Shown here: piece after piece, positions 34,250 to 44,008 of the stretch
Layout: every line of letters starts with the position of its first letter
How positions within the stretch are numbered: the first letter of the stretch is position 1
NCBI GenBank assembly: GCA_947499565.1
Contig: CANMOV010000002.1
Location: forward strand, 62,001-126,000
Source: an uncultured Croceitalea sp.
GTDB taxonomy: Bacteria > Bacteroidota > Bacteroidia > Flavobacteriales > Flavobacteriaceae
Reading direction: 5' to 3'
DNA: 64,000 bases
Notes under the pieces: model-generated
Told to the model about the DNA's origin: nothing
Database searches by the model: none
What the model saw: the letters and a program-made list of their open reading frames with translations, nothing else
Translations under genes and position numbers: made by a program

Positions 34250-34768
34250 ATGAAAGCAATAGTCATTAGCAGGGTTTTTACCCTGACCCTAATTTTTTCT
34301 TTTGGATTTGGACAAGCACAAGTCTCAAAAGAAAGTGTTTTAAAAGCTTGGGATAATATGACCACTATGGTCGTTGAAACTGCAAAAGCAATGCCTGCCG
34401 AACATTACAGTTTTAAGCCCGCACCAGAACTTCGTGATTTTGCTGAACAGATTGGGCACACAGCAGGAGCCAACTATCTTTTTGGAAGTGTTGTAAAGTT
34501 AGATGCACCGAATCCAAACCCTGTTAGTGATACCAAGAAAAAAGTGGAGGTTGTTTCGCAATTGGAAGAATCTTTTGCGTTTATAAAATCAGGTATCGAA
34601 AATTTAAAGAACGAAGATTTGGATGATGAAATTGAATTTTTTGGTTCAAAAATGTCAAGGCTACAGTCTATTTTGATTATGACTTCGCACCTTCAACGAG
34701 AGCATGGTAAGACAACCATTTATACACGATTGAAAAGTGTTGCACCTGCACGTTCAAATGGTTGGTGA
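34250..34768 (+). CDS. Exported DinB-family protein
   Basis: 172 residues, ATG at 34250, signal peptide (ending FGQAQ at about residue 24). The four-helix DinB/YfiT fold is recognisable from MPAEHYSFKPAPELRDFAEQIGHTAGANYLF and the C-terminal HLQREHGKTTIYTRL. The His residues (MPAEHY, IGHTAG, HLQREHG) can form the family metal site. Exported DinB proteins are common in Bacteroidota and are thought to be metal-dependent transferases or hydrolases; the reaction is unknown. Confidence 0.85.
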   Translation: MKAIVISRVFTLTLIFSFGFGQAQVSKESVLKAWDNMTTMVVETAKAMPAEHYSFKPAPELRDFAEQIGHTAGANYLFGSVVKLDAPNPNPVSDTKKKVEVVSQLEESFAFIKSGIENLKNEDLDDEIEFFGSKMSRLQSILIMTSHLQREHGKTTIYTRLKSVAPARSNGW

Positions 34769-34785
34769 TTTTTTGAGTCGTAACC

Positions 34786-35265
34786 TTATTTTTGCAGAAC
34801 ATAACCAGCAGAAAGCACTTTTCGGGCAATATCATATTTTTTACCGTTATAGCAAAATGCATTGCGGCCTACAGGCAAAGTTTCTCCCGGTTTAATCATA
34901 TAGACCATCTCTATTTGGTCAACCGGATTATTTGGAAAATTAAAGGAAATCATTATCGCAGTTTGGACTTTCTTTTCAGTAGAAGAATTTACCAAAACCA
35001 TCTCTTCACCGCAATGCGTTTTGGTTTTAGTAACCAAAGAAATGTCGTTTGAAGCTTCTTGCCCAAATAATTCGCCATGATAATCAGAACCAAATTCACT
35101 TTCTTTGTGGAGTAGAAAAAGAATCTCTTGAAAAGTCAATTCACTGATATTTTTTGTTTCTTGATTTTCAATACCAATTTCGGTTTTAATCTTATCGCTT
35201 TTGTTTTTGCAAGAACTTGTTATAGAAAATATTAGTGCAAGGCCAATAAAAAATTTGATGTTCAT
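34786..35265 (-). CDS. Hypothetical lipoprotein
   Basis: 159 residues, ATG at 35263-35265. The signal peptide with lipobox TSSC gives a lipidated Cys at residue 19. The mature part shows no known motif. It contains SELTFQEILFLLHKE, a beta-rich centre (VTKTKTHCGEEMVLVNSS, IMISFNFPN) and ends CYNGKKYDIARKVLSAG. It converges with the DinB gene (17 bp apart) and diverges from the LytS-type kinase gene, 73 bp away. Function unknown. Confidence 0.65.
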   Translation of the reverse strand: MNIKFFIGLALIFSITSSCKNKSDKIKTEIGIENQETKNISELTFQEILFLLHKESEFGSDYHGELFGQEASNDISLVTKTKTHCGEEMVLVNSSTEKKVQTAIMISFNFPNNPVDQIEMVYMIKPGETLPVGRNAFCYNGKKYDIARKVLSAGYVLQK

Positions 35266-35338
35266 GATAAACTATTGTAGATTAAACGAAAAAGCACTAA
35301 CCGCAAAAAACAACTTACCCATTAAGGGCTTTTGAATT

Positions 35339-36439
35339 ATGTTTAAAACAGTATTTCAAAGTTATAAAAAATTACCCATTTCATTATCCAAAATAGGGTT
35401 AGCTCTTATTTTGGTCTGTCTTTTCTTTATTGCTAAAGAATACACTAACCATTTGGTAAATCAATTTAATTATCCGTTCAGTTGGTTCTATGAGAGTACC
35501 CATATCGTTTTAAATTATTTAATGTGGTTTTTGATTGCTCCACTAGTACATCTTGTGGTAAAAAAAATGCAAGTAAAGACCAAAACCTTTTTGCAGACCT
35601 TATTACTTATCAGTACTACGTTTTTATTGGCCATTGTGCATAATGCGGTTACTACCAAGTTTTATGATATCGTTTTCTTTTTTAGCACAGGATATATGAA
35701 AGATTTTTTTGGTCAGAACGGTATGATTGGTCTTATAGTGGGCAGTTTTTCCAGTCTAATAGAATTACTGGTAATTATGGCCTTATTTTTTGCGGTTGAT
35801 TACCAACGTAGGTATCTTAAAAACCAAAAAGAGTTGATAGCTGCACAAATAGATTCGTTACAGATGCAGTTACATCCGCATTTCTTGTTCAATACCCTCC
35901 ATTCCATCTCTTCAATGATTGATATTGACCCCAATATGGCACAGAAGATGTTGACCAAAATTGGGGATCTTATGCGAACCATGCTTGAAAATGATTTGGA
36001 ACAATTGATTACCATTGAGCAAGAGCTTTCATTTATTGGAAGCTACCTTGACCTAGAACAGATTCGCTACTCTGATAAAATGGTGGTGAACTATAGTATT
36101 CCAGAAGATATCTTGAAGAAAAAGATTCCAAATATGTTGTTGCAACCCATAATAGAAAACGTGATTAAATTTGGGGTCGCAAGTGCTATTGATAAATGTA
36201 TAATTGATATCAAGATTACTGAGCATGACCTCAATGCGAAATCAAATTTTCTGGCATTGGAAGTCTCAAATACTTCTGAAAACAGGGCCACATCGGAAAA
36301 AGCAAAGGGTACGGGTGTCGGCTTAAAAAACATCAAGAAAAGGCTACAGGGTTATTATGGGGGGCAATATTTTTTTAGTTCTTCGTACAAAACCGATAAC
36401 CTTTATGTTACAAAAATATGTTTGCCTATAGAAAATTAA
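35339..36439 (+). CDS. LytS/YehU-type sensor histidine kinase
   Basis: 366 residues, ATG at 35339. Four hydrophobic segments (about 17-33, 57-73, 86-103, 128-152) are followed by the His_kinase domain (PF06580) with LHPHFLFNTLHSI, phosphoacceptor His181. The ATP-binding part has PNMLLQPIIENVIKFGV and the G-box GTGVGLKNIKKRLQ. There is no large periplasmic sensor domain, so it probably senses a membrane signal. The cognate LytTR regulator gene starts 4 bp after its stop. Confidence 0.92.
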   Translation: MFKTVFQSYKKLPISLSKIGLALILVCLFFIAKEYTNHLVNQFNYPFSWFYESTHIVLNYLMWFLIAPLVHLVVKKMQVKTKTFLQTLLLISTTFLLAIVHNAVTTKFYDIVFFFSTGYMKDFFGQNGMIGLIVGSFSSLIELLVIMALFFAVDYQRRYLKNQKELIAAQIDSLQMQLHPHFLFNTLHSISSMIDIDPNMAQKMLTKIGDLMRTMLENDLEQLITIEQELSFIGSYLDLEQIRYSDKMVVNYSIPEDILKKKIPNMLLQPIIENVIKFGVASAIDKCIIDIKITEHDLNAKSNFLALEVSNTSENRATSEKAKGTGVGLKNIKKRLQGYYGGQYFFSSSYKTDNLYVTKICLPIEN

Positions 36440-36443
36440 TTGA

Positions 36444-37214
36444 ATGAAATTAAGTTGTATCATAGTAGATGATGAGTTTCTGGCCAGACAACGAATAATT
36501 AAATTGTTGGAAAGCCATAAGGATATTTTGGTATTGGCAGAGTGTCGCAACGGAAAAGAGGCCATTGATGAAATCAAACTTAGAACGCCCGATTTCATTT
36601 TCTTGGATATAGAAATGCCTGATTGGGATGGATTTTCCGTTTTGAAGAGACTAGACAAAATACCATACGTCATTTTTACCACCGCTTACGACAACTTCGC
36701 CATAAGAGCTTTTGAAATCAATGCTGTTGACTATTTATTGAAGCCTTTTGACCAAGAGAGAATGGACCTTTCATTAGAAAGAATGCAGAAAATTTTGCAA
36801 GAAAAAAGTGCTGCAAGGCTAAGCAATAAAATTAAAGATATCATTAAGATATATAACAAAATTGAAAGTGGAGATCAAGAATCCATGTTTGAATTAAAGA
36901 GGAATGGAAGAATATTGAGAATACGGAATGAGGATATTGTGTCAATTCATGCAGAGGGTAATTACTTAGCCTTAAAAACAATTGATCAAAAGTACCTTTA
37001 TCGTTCTACCATGCAAAAGGTGGCTTCTCAATTGAATAATTATTCATTTATAAGGATTCACAGGTCCATTATGGTAAATAAAAGATTTATACATCGTATT
37101 GCTTATAAAGGCAACTCAGAATATAAGATTGTTCTTAAGACAGATGATTTTCTAATGTCTGGGAGGTCGTATAAAAAGAATGTGATTTCTTTGCTAGAAG
37201 ATTTAAACGATTAA
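36444..37214 (+). CDS. LytTR-family response regulator
   Basis: 256 residues, ATG at 36444. A receiver domain (about 3-118) has the acidic pair DD at 9-10, phosphoacceptor Asp55 (FIFLDIEMPDWDG) and Lys in YLLKPFD. The LytTR DNA-binding domain (about 152-253) shows EDIVSIHAEGNYLALKT and SFIRIHRSIMVNKRFI. It forms an operon with the kinase gene 5' of it. The convergent serine hydrolase gene at 37309 may be a target, but no binding site was identified. Confidence 0.92.
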   Translation: MKLSCIIVDDEFLARQRIIKLLESHKDILVLAECRNGKEAIDEIKLRTPDFIFLDIEMPDWDGFSVLKRLDKIPYVIFTTAYDNFAIRAFEINAVDYLLKPFDQERMDLSLERMQKILQEKSAARLSNKIKDIIKIYNKIESGDQESMFELKRNGRILRIRNEDIVSIHAEGNYLALKTIDQKYLYRSTMQKVASQLNNYSFIRIHRSIMVNKRFIHRIAYKGNSEYKIVLKTDDFLMSGRSYKKNVISLLEDLND

Positions 37215-37308
37215 TCAATTGTATAATATTTCAACATCTTTAAAAACGAACCAATAGCTTCAATTTATTGAAAATGTGGTCGAAACATCTACCAAAATAA
37301 CTGAACAG

Positions 37309-38412
37309 TTACAATTTCTCTAGAGTTTTTCTTAACCTTCCAAAAACCTCCGAAGCACTTGGAGGATCATAGTTTGACATGACCACAATAATATCATCAG
37401 TCTTGATATTCCACCAAAAATGTGAATTGATACCAATGCCCCCTCCAGCGAACCCGAATGCCGTTCGGTCTTTATCTGTATCTTCGTATCGATTGATTAA
37501 CAGTTTTGTATGTTGCTCATCAATCAAGTTATGGGTTTTTAGAGCAAGGATTAATTTTTTTATATCTTCAACAGTTGAATAACCTCCTCCAGCTGCTGTG
37601 CCTTTAACGGCATGTCGATTATTATTGTCAAAACTGTAGTTTTTCTTTTGCTCTAAATCAAGGTCAGTACCAAGGCTTTGTCCTAAGTTATATTGTGTAT
37701 ATCCTTTTGCTAGGTTTTTTGTGTTCTTGTCTCGTTCAAATGAACCAGAGTTATACATCCCTGCTTTATTATAAATATTGTTTTGTATGAAATCGTAATA
37801 ATTCGTTTTTGTAATTCTTTGAATAATAATTCCTAAAAGCTCATAACCAATATTACTATATGCCCTTGAGGTTCCAGGTTCAAAATCAAGGTCAAAATCT
37901 TTAATAATTGGTAAATAGTGTTCCATATCCCTAAGGTTATTGAGATTATTGGAGTATTTATCTGAACTGAAGTATGACCCGTAACCAGAACGCATTTGCA
38001 GTAGCTGTTTTATAGTGATTTCATTTACGCCGCTTCTTGTAAGCTCAGGCACATATGTAGTCAAGTTGTCGCTCAAGGTCAACTCTCCAGACTGAATCAA
38101 TTGAAGAATTCCAATTGCTGTGAAAATTTTATTGATTGAACCAACATTAAACTTGGTATCAATTCTATTCTCAACTTTCAATTCTTTATCTGCGAATCCG
38201 AAGGATTCCTCAATATATGGATTATTATCCTGAAGATTAGAAACATGAATAACTCCAGAGAAGTGTCCTTTATTTGCGGAACTGGAAATAGCCATTCTTG
38301 CTTCATTCCAATTGCTGTAAGGTCGATAAGACCTCCTATTATTTCTATTTTGACCACTTAAATGAAAGAGAACAAATAAAAGCATAAAATAAGTTAGTTT
38401 CAGACGCTTCAT
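37309..38412 (-). CDS. Class C beta-lactamase-fold serine hydrolase
   Basis: 367 residues, ATG at 38410-38412, signal peptide to about SGQ (residue 21). The S-x-x-K motif is Ser92-Ile-Asn-Lys95 (FNVGSINKIF) and the Y-x-N motif is Tyr185-Ser-Asn187 (RAYSNIGYELLG). The third motif region is HAVKGTAAGGGYS and later FGFAGGGIGINSHFWW. The family includes DD-peptidases, esterases and AmpC-like enzymes. Its location downstream of a signal peptide suggests the periplasm. A small NTF2-like gene lies 11 bp upstream in the same direction. Confidence 0.88.
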   Translation of the reverse strand: MKRLKLTYFMLLFVLFHLSGQNRNNRRSYRPYSNWNEARMAISSSANKGHFSGVIHVSNLQDNNPYIEESFGFADKELKVENRIDTKFNVGSINKIFTAIGILQLIQSGELTLSDNLTTYVPELTRSGVNEITIKQLLQMRSGYGSYFSSDKYSNNLNNLRDMEHYLPIIKDFDLDFEPGTSRAYSNIGYELLGIIIQRITKTNYYDFIQNNIYNKAGMYNSGSFERDKNTKNLAKGYTQYNLGQSLGTDLDLEQKKNYSFDNNNRHAVKGTAAGGGYSTVEDIKKLILALKTHNLIDEQHTKLLINRYEDTDKDRTAFGFAGGGIGINSHFWWNIKTDDIIVVMSNYDPPSASEVFGRLRKTLEKL

Positions 38413-38423
38413 AACAAAGTCAT

Positions 38424-38903
38424 TTAATTTTTTCTAGCTCTTGGTTTCATCGGAAAGTAGTCCCAAATGATATTTGCTATTTTCCATTCACCGCTTACTT
38501 TTACCAAATGAATGTATTCTATCCACTTCATTCTTTTTGGATAGCCGGTCGTTAGTTTAACACTAGCAGTATTTCTAAAAATATCCAGAACTTCGACTTT
38601 ATTGATTTGGTCTTCTTTTGATAAAACTTTTTTGGATGTTAACATATTTTTCAGTGCTTCCATGGATAGATCTTCAAAGTAATATTCTTCTAGCCCTCTT
38701 TTTTTAGAAACCCCCCTTTTTGCCAACTCAGGATGTAAATAGAGGGACATTTGTTCAAAATTATTTTCAAAAAAGTTTTCAATATATCCTAGTGTTACTG
38801 CTTCAACCAATGCTTTGTTTTCATCATTTTGTGCGTTCATTTGAACGACGGTACTAAAAATGACTAAAAGAAATAGGACCCACTTTATTTTAATTTTTTT
38901 CAC
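38424..38903 (-). CDS. Exported NTF2-like (SnoaL/lumazine-binding type) protein
   Basis: 159 residues from the GTG at 38901-38903, which gives a clean signal peptide (MKKIKIKWVLFLLVIFSTVVQ... cleaving at MNAQ). A TTG at 38927 would add eight residues. The mature part is an NTF2-like cone: KALVEAVTLGYIENFFENNF, then YLHPELAKRGV and the C-terminal YIHLVKVSGEWKIANIIWDYFP. Such domains bind small molecules or act as non-catalytic partners. It is probably cotranscribed with the serine hydrolase that starts 11 bp downstream. Confidence 0.78.
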   Translation of the reverse strand: MKKIKIKWVLFLLVIFSTVVQMNAQNDENKALVEAVTLGYIENFFENNFEQMSLYLHPELAKRGVSKKRGLEEYYFEDLSMEALKNMLTSKKVLSKEDQINKVEVLDIFRNTASVKLTTGYPKRMKWIEYIHLVKVSGEWKIANIIWDYFPMKPRARKN

Positions 38904-39106
38904 CTTATTTATTTTTAATTTATCCAAATGTCATAATTGGATTTAAAGGGTCAAAAAAAAAAATTCGTTGAGCACATAATATTATTTAAAGACTACCCCA
39001 GTAATGATTTTATCACATATCACTTATTACTCTTGATTGGAATAACAAAACCATCATTTTATCATTTTACAAGTTCAAAGAACTTTCCTTTTGAATAGTT
39101 TTGTAT

Positions 39107-40180
39107 ATGAAGTCTAAGTTTTTTATTCCAACTCTTTTACATGTTTTGTTGTGGAGTGGTCTATTCTATTTTTCATTTATAAATTTTGTTCAGCGTATAA
39201 AATGGATAAAAACACCTGAAGATGGTATAGTTATATTGACCAAAGAGTTTAATTATGTAATACTATCATGTATTATTATAGACTTAATAATAAAGGGTGT
39301 TCTATTTTATTTTTCTGTATTGTATGTCAATAAAGGAAATAGTAATCTTTTATCAAATTTTAGGAGAAATCAGAATTTGATAATAGTCTTTACTTCAACA
39401 CTTATTATAAGCCTTTTGTCTTGTTACCTTATAGTATATGAGTTTGATACGGTTTTTTTGAATAAAATTCTGTCTTTGGTTATTTATATTGCCATGATTC
39501 ATGTTTTATTATTCATTATAGCCATAGCTTGGGGAGTACAATTGAAATTGATAAAAGAAATGAAATCAAAACAATTGTTAAAAGAAGCCAACCTTCAGGC
39601 AGAATTAGGGTTCTTGAAAGCACAGATTAATCCCCATTTTTTATTCAATACTCTAAACAATCTTTTTGCAGAATCTAGAAAATCAAACAACCCTATTGTT
39701 TCTGAAGGTATTGCCAAACTTTCAAATATTATGAGATATATGGTGCGGGAAGGGAATCTTGAAAAAGTACACTTAGACAAAGAAATTCAATACATAAAAA
39801 ATTATATTGATTTGGAACTGTTACGGATTTCAAGCTCAGATTCGGCACAGATAAAAACCAATTTCGATATTGATGACTCGACAATTGAGGTGCCACCATT
39901 TTTACTTTTACCATTCATAGAAAACGCTTTCAAGCATGGTATTAATATTACCAAGTCTAGTTTCATTGAGTTTGACATAAAAGCCACAAAATCTGAACTC
40001 ATGTTGAGGGTAGAAAACAGTAATCATGACAATATTGCAAATAGAGTAGGTGACAGTGGAGGAATGGGTCTGAATAATGTAAAACGTAGATTATTACTCA
40101 TTTACCCAGATCGACATAGATTAGATATCTATTCAGGCGAGCTAATCTATACGGTGATATTAAAAATTCAATTACAATGA
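39107..40180 (+). CDS. LytS/YehU-type sensor histidine kinase
   Basis: 357 residues from the ATG at 39107; a TTG two codons earlier is possible. Four hydrophobic segments (about 8-24, 50-72, 89-110, 121-143) precede the His_kinase domain with KAQINPHFLFNTLNNLF, phosphoacceptor His177. The ATP-binding part has PFLLLPFIENAFKHGI and GGMGLNNVKRRLLL. The stop overlaps the start of the response regulator gene (ATGA), so the two are translationally coupled. No sensor domain is seen. Confidence 0.92.
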   Translation: MKSKFFIPTLLHVLLWSGLFYFSFINFVQRIKWIKTPEDGIVILTKEFNYVILSCIIIDLIIKGVLFYFSVLYVNKGNSNLLSNFRRNQNLIIVFTSTLIISLLSCYLIVYEFDTVFLNKILSLVIYIAMIHVLLFIIAIAWGVQLKLIKEMKSKQLLKEANLQAELGFLKAQINPHFLFNTLNNLFAESRKSNNPIVSEGIAKLSNIMRYMVREGNLEKVHLDKEIQYIKNYIDLELLRISSSDSAQIKTNFDIDDSTIEVPPFLLLPFIENAFKHGINITKSSFIEFDIKATKSELMLRVENSNHDNIANRVGDSGGMGLNNVKRRLLLIYPDRHRLDIYSGELIYTVILKIQLQ

Positions 40181-40914
40181 AACAATTAAAATGTGTTATT
40201 GTTGATGACGAACCTAGAGCCATTGAACTACTAAAAGATTATGTAGATCAAGTACCTTTTTTGTTTTTGGATTCAACATTTAGAAATCCTGTAGAAGCAT
40301 TAATGCATGTAAAAACTACGAATGTCGATTTGATTTTTTTGGATATTAATATGCCAAATCTTTCGGGAATACAATTAAAGCAAACTCTGGGAGATAATAC
40401 AATGGTTATTTTTTGTACAGCTTACTCAGACTTTGCTGTAGAGAGTTATAATTTAAATGCCGTTGATTATCTGTTAAAGCCAATCGATTTTGATCGTTTT
40501 GTAAAAGGAGCGATGAAAGCTTTTGACTTTTCTCAAAAGAATAATGATGTCTATCGTTCACAAAATTTAAATGAAACATTAAATACTAGTCCTAAGGACA
40601 CAATTTTTGTAAAGACAGGTTCCGCTTTGACCAAAGTGACAATAAGTGATATTGAACTAATCGAAGGGAGCGGTAATTACGTTACCATTTATTTGATAAA
40701 ACATGGCAAAGTACTTGCCCTAAGCTCATTGAAAGAAATGGAATCAGAACTAGCAAATCAAAATTTTATTAGAGTCCATAAATCATATATCATCAATCTT
40801 GAGCATATATTTCAGGTGTCATCAACTCATATAAAGTTGAAAAAGTACACTCAAAAAATACCTATAGGTAGCTCATATAGAAGTAAAGTGTCCCGATTGA
40901 TTTCAGAACAATAA
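40177..40914 (+). CDS. LytTR-family response regulator
   Basis: 245 residues, ATG at 40177 overlapping the kinase stop. The receiver domain (about 3-118) carries phosphoacceptor Asp56 (DLIFLDINMP) and Lys in YLLKPID. The LytTR domain (about 145-243) shows ISDIELIEGSGNYVTIYL and NFIRVHKSYIINLEHI. This is the second LytS/LytTR pair in the region. Its convergent neighbour is the M1-like peptidase gene. The target genes cannot be told from the sequence. Confidence 0.92.
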   Translation: MKQLKCVIVDDEPRAIELLKDYVDQVPFLFLDSTFRNPVEALMHVKTTNVDLIFLDINMPNLSGIQLKQTLGDNTMVIFCTAYSDFAVESYNLNAVDYLLKPIDFDRFVKGAMKAFDFSQKNNDVYRSQNLNETLNTSPKDTIFVKTGSALTKVTISDIELIEGSGNYVTIYLIKHGKVLALSSLKEMESELANQNFIRVHKSYIINLEHIFQVSSTHIKLKKYTQKIPIGSSYRSKVSRLISEQ

Positions 40915-40952
40915 AACAGATATGCTCAGGCGTCTTTGCCAAGGATGCATAT

Positions 40953-42371
40953 TTAGTTTTTAAGCTGTATTGATTTAGGATAATCAATGGTGTTGAGCCA
41001 TATATTTAAATTATTCCCATAATCTGGTATAAATTCTTCCACTATTTTCTTCATGATATCATAATCTATCGTATCAAGATTGAAAAGCTTATTTAAAAAC
41101 TGATCATAGCTATCTTCACCCATTGTGGTCCATAAATGATACAAAAACAATCTGACCCTATCAGATAGTATGAATAGGTCTTTGTATTTGCCAATTTCAT
41201 TATGTCTAATTTCTAAAATTGACTTTTCTATAGGCAGCGGATTGCCTCTACGATCTTCGCCCGTACTTCTTTTCTTTAGATATGATTTTTCTGTTCTTTG
41301 CATGTATTCTTTGATATCAAATCCCTGGTCATTTAAGATTTTAGACATTCCATATAGATGAAAGAAACTTGGGAAGCCTTCTATCACAAGTGCATAAAAA
41401 GGATGGTTTTTGGTTACTGGGATTGATGTATATGGATGTACAAGCTCATGTGCAATCGTTAGCTTTGAATATAACTTATCTTCAAAGTTTTCATATACAT
41501 CTGTCGAAATACCTATTACATTTTGACTAGAGATGTTACCATACTCAGGTAATTCTATAATGTGTAGTTGAGATGTGTTTTGGATACTTTTTAGCTTATT
41601 GAAATACAACTTCTTTAGATTGGAAGTGAAATCCATGATTTTTTTAGCATTTTTAGGTGCACTGACATAATGAATAAAAATATTATCATCTTTTAGCACT
41701 TTAAAGGTCCGGGCAGCACATTGCAGACTCGAAATATGGGTTGGCCCAGGTTTCCATGTCACTGTATATAGATTCCCTGAAATGGTCTCCTCAATAAGAT
41801 TACCAGAGACCACAACACGAAAATCTTTGGGGAGCTTGACCGTAACCTTTTTAAAATTGGCCACATAGTCTTCTTTTGTGGCATTCTCAAAAATTGGAAA
41901 CCAAGGCGAGTAGTAATATGATCTAAGGTATACGCCATCTTTTTTGTCGATATAAAAATAGTCTGATAGGCTTCTGGCCCTAGAAGGGTTGAAAAAACCC
42001 GAATAGTAAATATCAAGTGTGTTGTCTGATGTAATATCAGAAGACTGCAACGTGGTTTCTAAACCAACATGGCTATAATCTTTACCATAAAAGACTTTCT
42101 TTTCTGAAAAAGTAATGTTCTTGCCATTAGAAACAATGGAATCTATTTTTAGCTCACCATGAAGGTAAAAAGAAGGTTTTTCAGTATTGCTATCTGACAA
42201 TTGAACCTTGGCACTGCCCCTCATAAATGAATTATTTGAAACGGGATAACCCCACATTTGTGCCTTTTCTGGGAAAAATTGAACTTGAATGGAATAGTTG
42301 TTTGCTTTCTGGGCTAGGGAACATGTCCCAGCGCCTAACAAAAACAAACCTAGTAATAGAAATGGCTTCAT
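40953..42371 (-). CDS. M1-like (gluzincin) metallopeptidase
   Basis: 472 residues, ATG at 42369-42371, signal peptide to about residue 20 (TCSLAQ). The zinc motif HELVH is at 308-312, and Glu331 (VIEGFPSFF) lies 18 residues after His312, giving the HEXXH-x18-E pattern of the M1 family. The N-terminal part is the beta-rich M1-like domain, with no obvious GAMEN motif. It is predicted to be a periplasmic or outer-membrane-associated aminopeptidase. The serine hydrolase gene at 42439 lies 67 bp upstream on the same strand. Confidence 0.82.
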   Translation of the reverse strand: MKPFLLLGLFLLGAGTCSLAQKANNYSIQVQFFPEKAQMWGYPVSNNSFMRGSAKVQLSDSNTEKPSFYLHGELKIDSIVSNGKNITFSEKKVFYGKDYSHVGLETTLQSSDITSDNTLDIYYSGFFNPSRARSLSDYFYIDKKDGVYLRSYYYSPWFPIFENATKEDYVANFKKVTVKLPKDFRVVVSGNLIEETISGNLYTVTWKPGPTHISSLQCAARTFKVLKDDNIFIHYVSAPKNAKKIMDFTSNLKKLYFNKLKSIQNTSQLHIIELPEYGNISSQNVIGISTDVYENFEDKLYSKLTIAHELVHPYTSIPVTKNHPFYALVIEGFPSFFHLYGMSKILNDQGFDIKEYMQRTEKSYLKKRSTGEDRRGNPLPIEKSILEIRHNEIGKYKDLFILSDRVRLFLYHLWTTMGEDSYDQFLNKLFNLDTIDYDIMKKIVEEFIPDYGNNLNIWLNTIDYPKSIQLKN

Positions 42372-42438
42372 GACTTCTTGGATTTGACACTTAAAACCAA
42401 TACTGCGGTTTTTACAAATGGTTACAGATATTCAGAAT

Positions 42439-43938
42439 TTATTTTTGTTTTAGAAACACTTGACCTCGATACACTGCGGCCATAGTGCCATCCTCATCCG
42501 AGATAAAGAGAATCTCCCTTCCTAAACCATCTCTAAACTCAACCCTAACAGTCTCATCATTTGTTGAGGGTGTTGCAATAGCTTTGCTAATACCTAAATT
42601 GGCAATCAAAGTGTCATTTTCCCAGTTTATCAATAAATTGCCTAGATGCATGTTGCTATACACTCCTTCATAATTTTTAAAATCATGCTTTAATAACCAT
42701 TTTCGTTTAGCCCTAGATAATCTGCCATTCGCAAAGGACTCTTGGATTTGTGATATTCTCTGTTTCACTTTGTCCCTTTGCACTGAGTAATCCGAAACTT
42801 TATTGATTTTGCCCAATAACAAGTCATATACAAAAGAGGCGATGAGGTTTCCAAGATTATCACCAAAATGATTTTCATTGACTAGTATTGCAATTCCGAT
42901 TTTTTCATTTGGTAAAAATGAAAGGTGTGAGAAAAAGCCATCAAAACTACCAAAATGAGAATATACTTCTATATCGCCATAATCACCAATGTTCCAACCC
43001 AATGCATAGGCATCCCGAGTAAAGACATCTTTTCTTCCTCTCGTTATTTGAGCAACTGGGGCGAGGGATTTTTCAATTACCTTTTTATTAATGATTTGCT
43101 TTCCATCAACCTTGCCTTGGTTCATGAACAACTGTAACACTTTTTCCATATCCCCAGTTGAAGATACCATACCGCCAGCAGCTTGAAACGTTTCATCATT
43201 TTTTTTAGTGAAAACTTCTTTTGGCAATCTTTGATCATTGATTCCAGAATAAGGGATTGCAAGATTCCATTTTTTATGCCGTGGCTTAGAAAAGTAGGCA
43301 CTTGTGCGTTGCATACCCAATGGAATGAATATTTCTTTATCCAATAAATCCTTCCAAGAAAGGTTTAGTTCTTCATGAAGTATGATGTCAAATACGTTGT
43401 ATCCAAAATTATCATAACTAAAATCTTTACTGCGTAATTCAGATGTTTTATTCTCTAAAAGTTTTACCATTGAATCATAATCATAATCCCCAATACTTGC
43501 GAATTTCCAAGAGAGAAAGTTATTTTGTATTCCGCTCGAATGGGATAACAAATCGTTTAAGGTAATGCCCTCGAAGACCGATTTGTCGTTAAAGTTTTTA
43601 ATAGGCCTATATTCAGTTATAGGTAGGTCTAATTGTATAATATCTTGTGCTTCCAATTTTGCGGCTAGCAAGCCTACGAACGATTTTGTGACTGAGGCAA
43701 TATAATATGACGTTTGGGGTGATGCAGGGGTTTTGTTCTCGGTATCAGAATAACCATAAGATTTTGTAAAGAATGTAGTTCCATCTTTTACTACCGTAAT
43801 CGATAAGCTTGGTATTTCCTTAAATTCATTAAGTGATTTGACAATAAAACTATCAATTTGCCTCGCTTCTTTCGATTGCCCATTGATTTTAGCCATGTTA
43901 CTGACCAAAAATAAAAGGCAAACAATCCATTTGTTCAT
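42439..43938 (-). CDS. Class C beta-lactamase-fold serine hydrolase
   Basis: 499 residues, ATG at 43936-43938, signal peptide to about KINGQ (residue 21). The S-x-x-K motif is Ser82-Val-Thr-Lys85 (YYIASVTKSF), and the second motif is YDN (FSYDNFGYNVF), a known variant of YSN. The HFGSFDGF region replaces the KTG motif. About 120 extra C-terminal residues (about 380-499) form a beta-rich module of unknown role. It is likely periplasmic. A gene for an AraC-type regulator is divergent in order but on the same strand upstream (44009). Confidence 0.87.
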   Translation of the reverse strand: MNKWIVCLLFLVSNMAKINGQSKEARQIDSFIVKSLNEFKEIPSLSITVVKDGTTFFTKSYGYSDTENKTPASPQTSYYIASVTKSFVGLLAAKLEAQDIIQLDLPITEYRPIKNFNDKSVFEGITLNDLLSHSSGIQNNFLSWKFASIGDYDYDSMVKLLENKTSELRSKDFSYDNFGYNVFDIILHEELNLSWKDLLDKEIFIPLGMQRTSAYFSKPRHKKWNLAIPYSGINDQRLPKEVFTKKNDETFQAAGGMVSSTGDMEKVLQLFMNQGKVDGKQIINKKVIEKSLAPVAQITRGRKDVFTRDAYALGWNIGDYGDIEVYSHFGSFDGFFSHLSFLPNEKIGIAILVNENHFGDNLGNLIASFVYDLLLGKINKVSDYSVQRDKVKQRISQIQESFANGRLSRAKRKWLLKHDFKNYEGVYSNMHLGNLLINWENDTLIANLGISKAIATPSTNDETVRVEFRDGLGREILFISDEDGTMAAVYRGQVFLKQK

Positions 43939-44008
43939 AATACTGTTTTTAGGTTTATTAGCCTCAAAGATTAAGGTTACAAAGTCCTAAATATTGAACA
44001 AATGAAAC

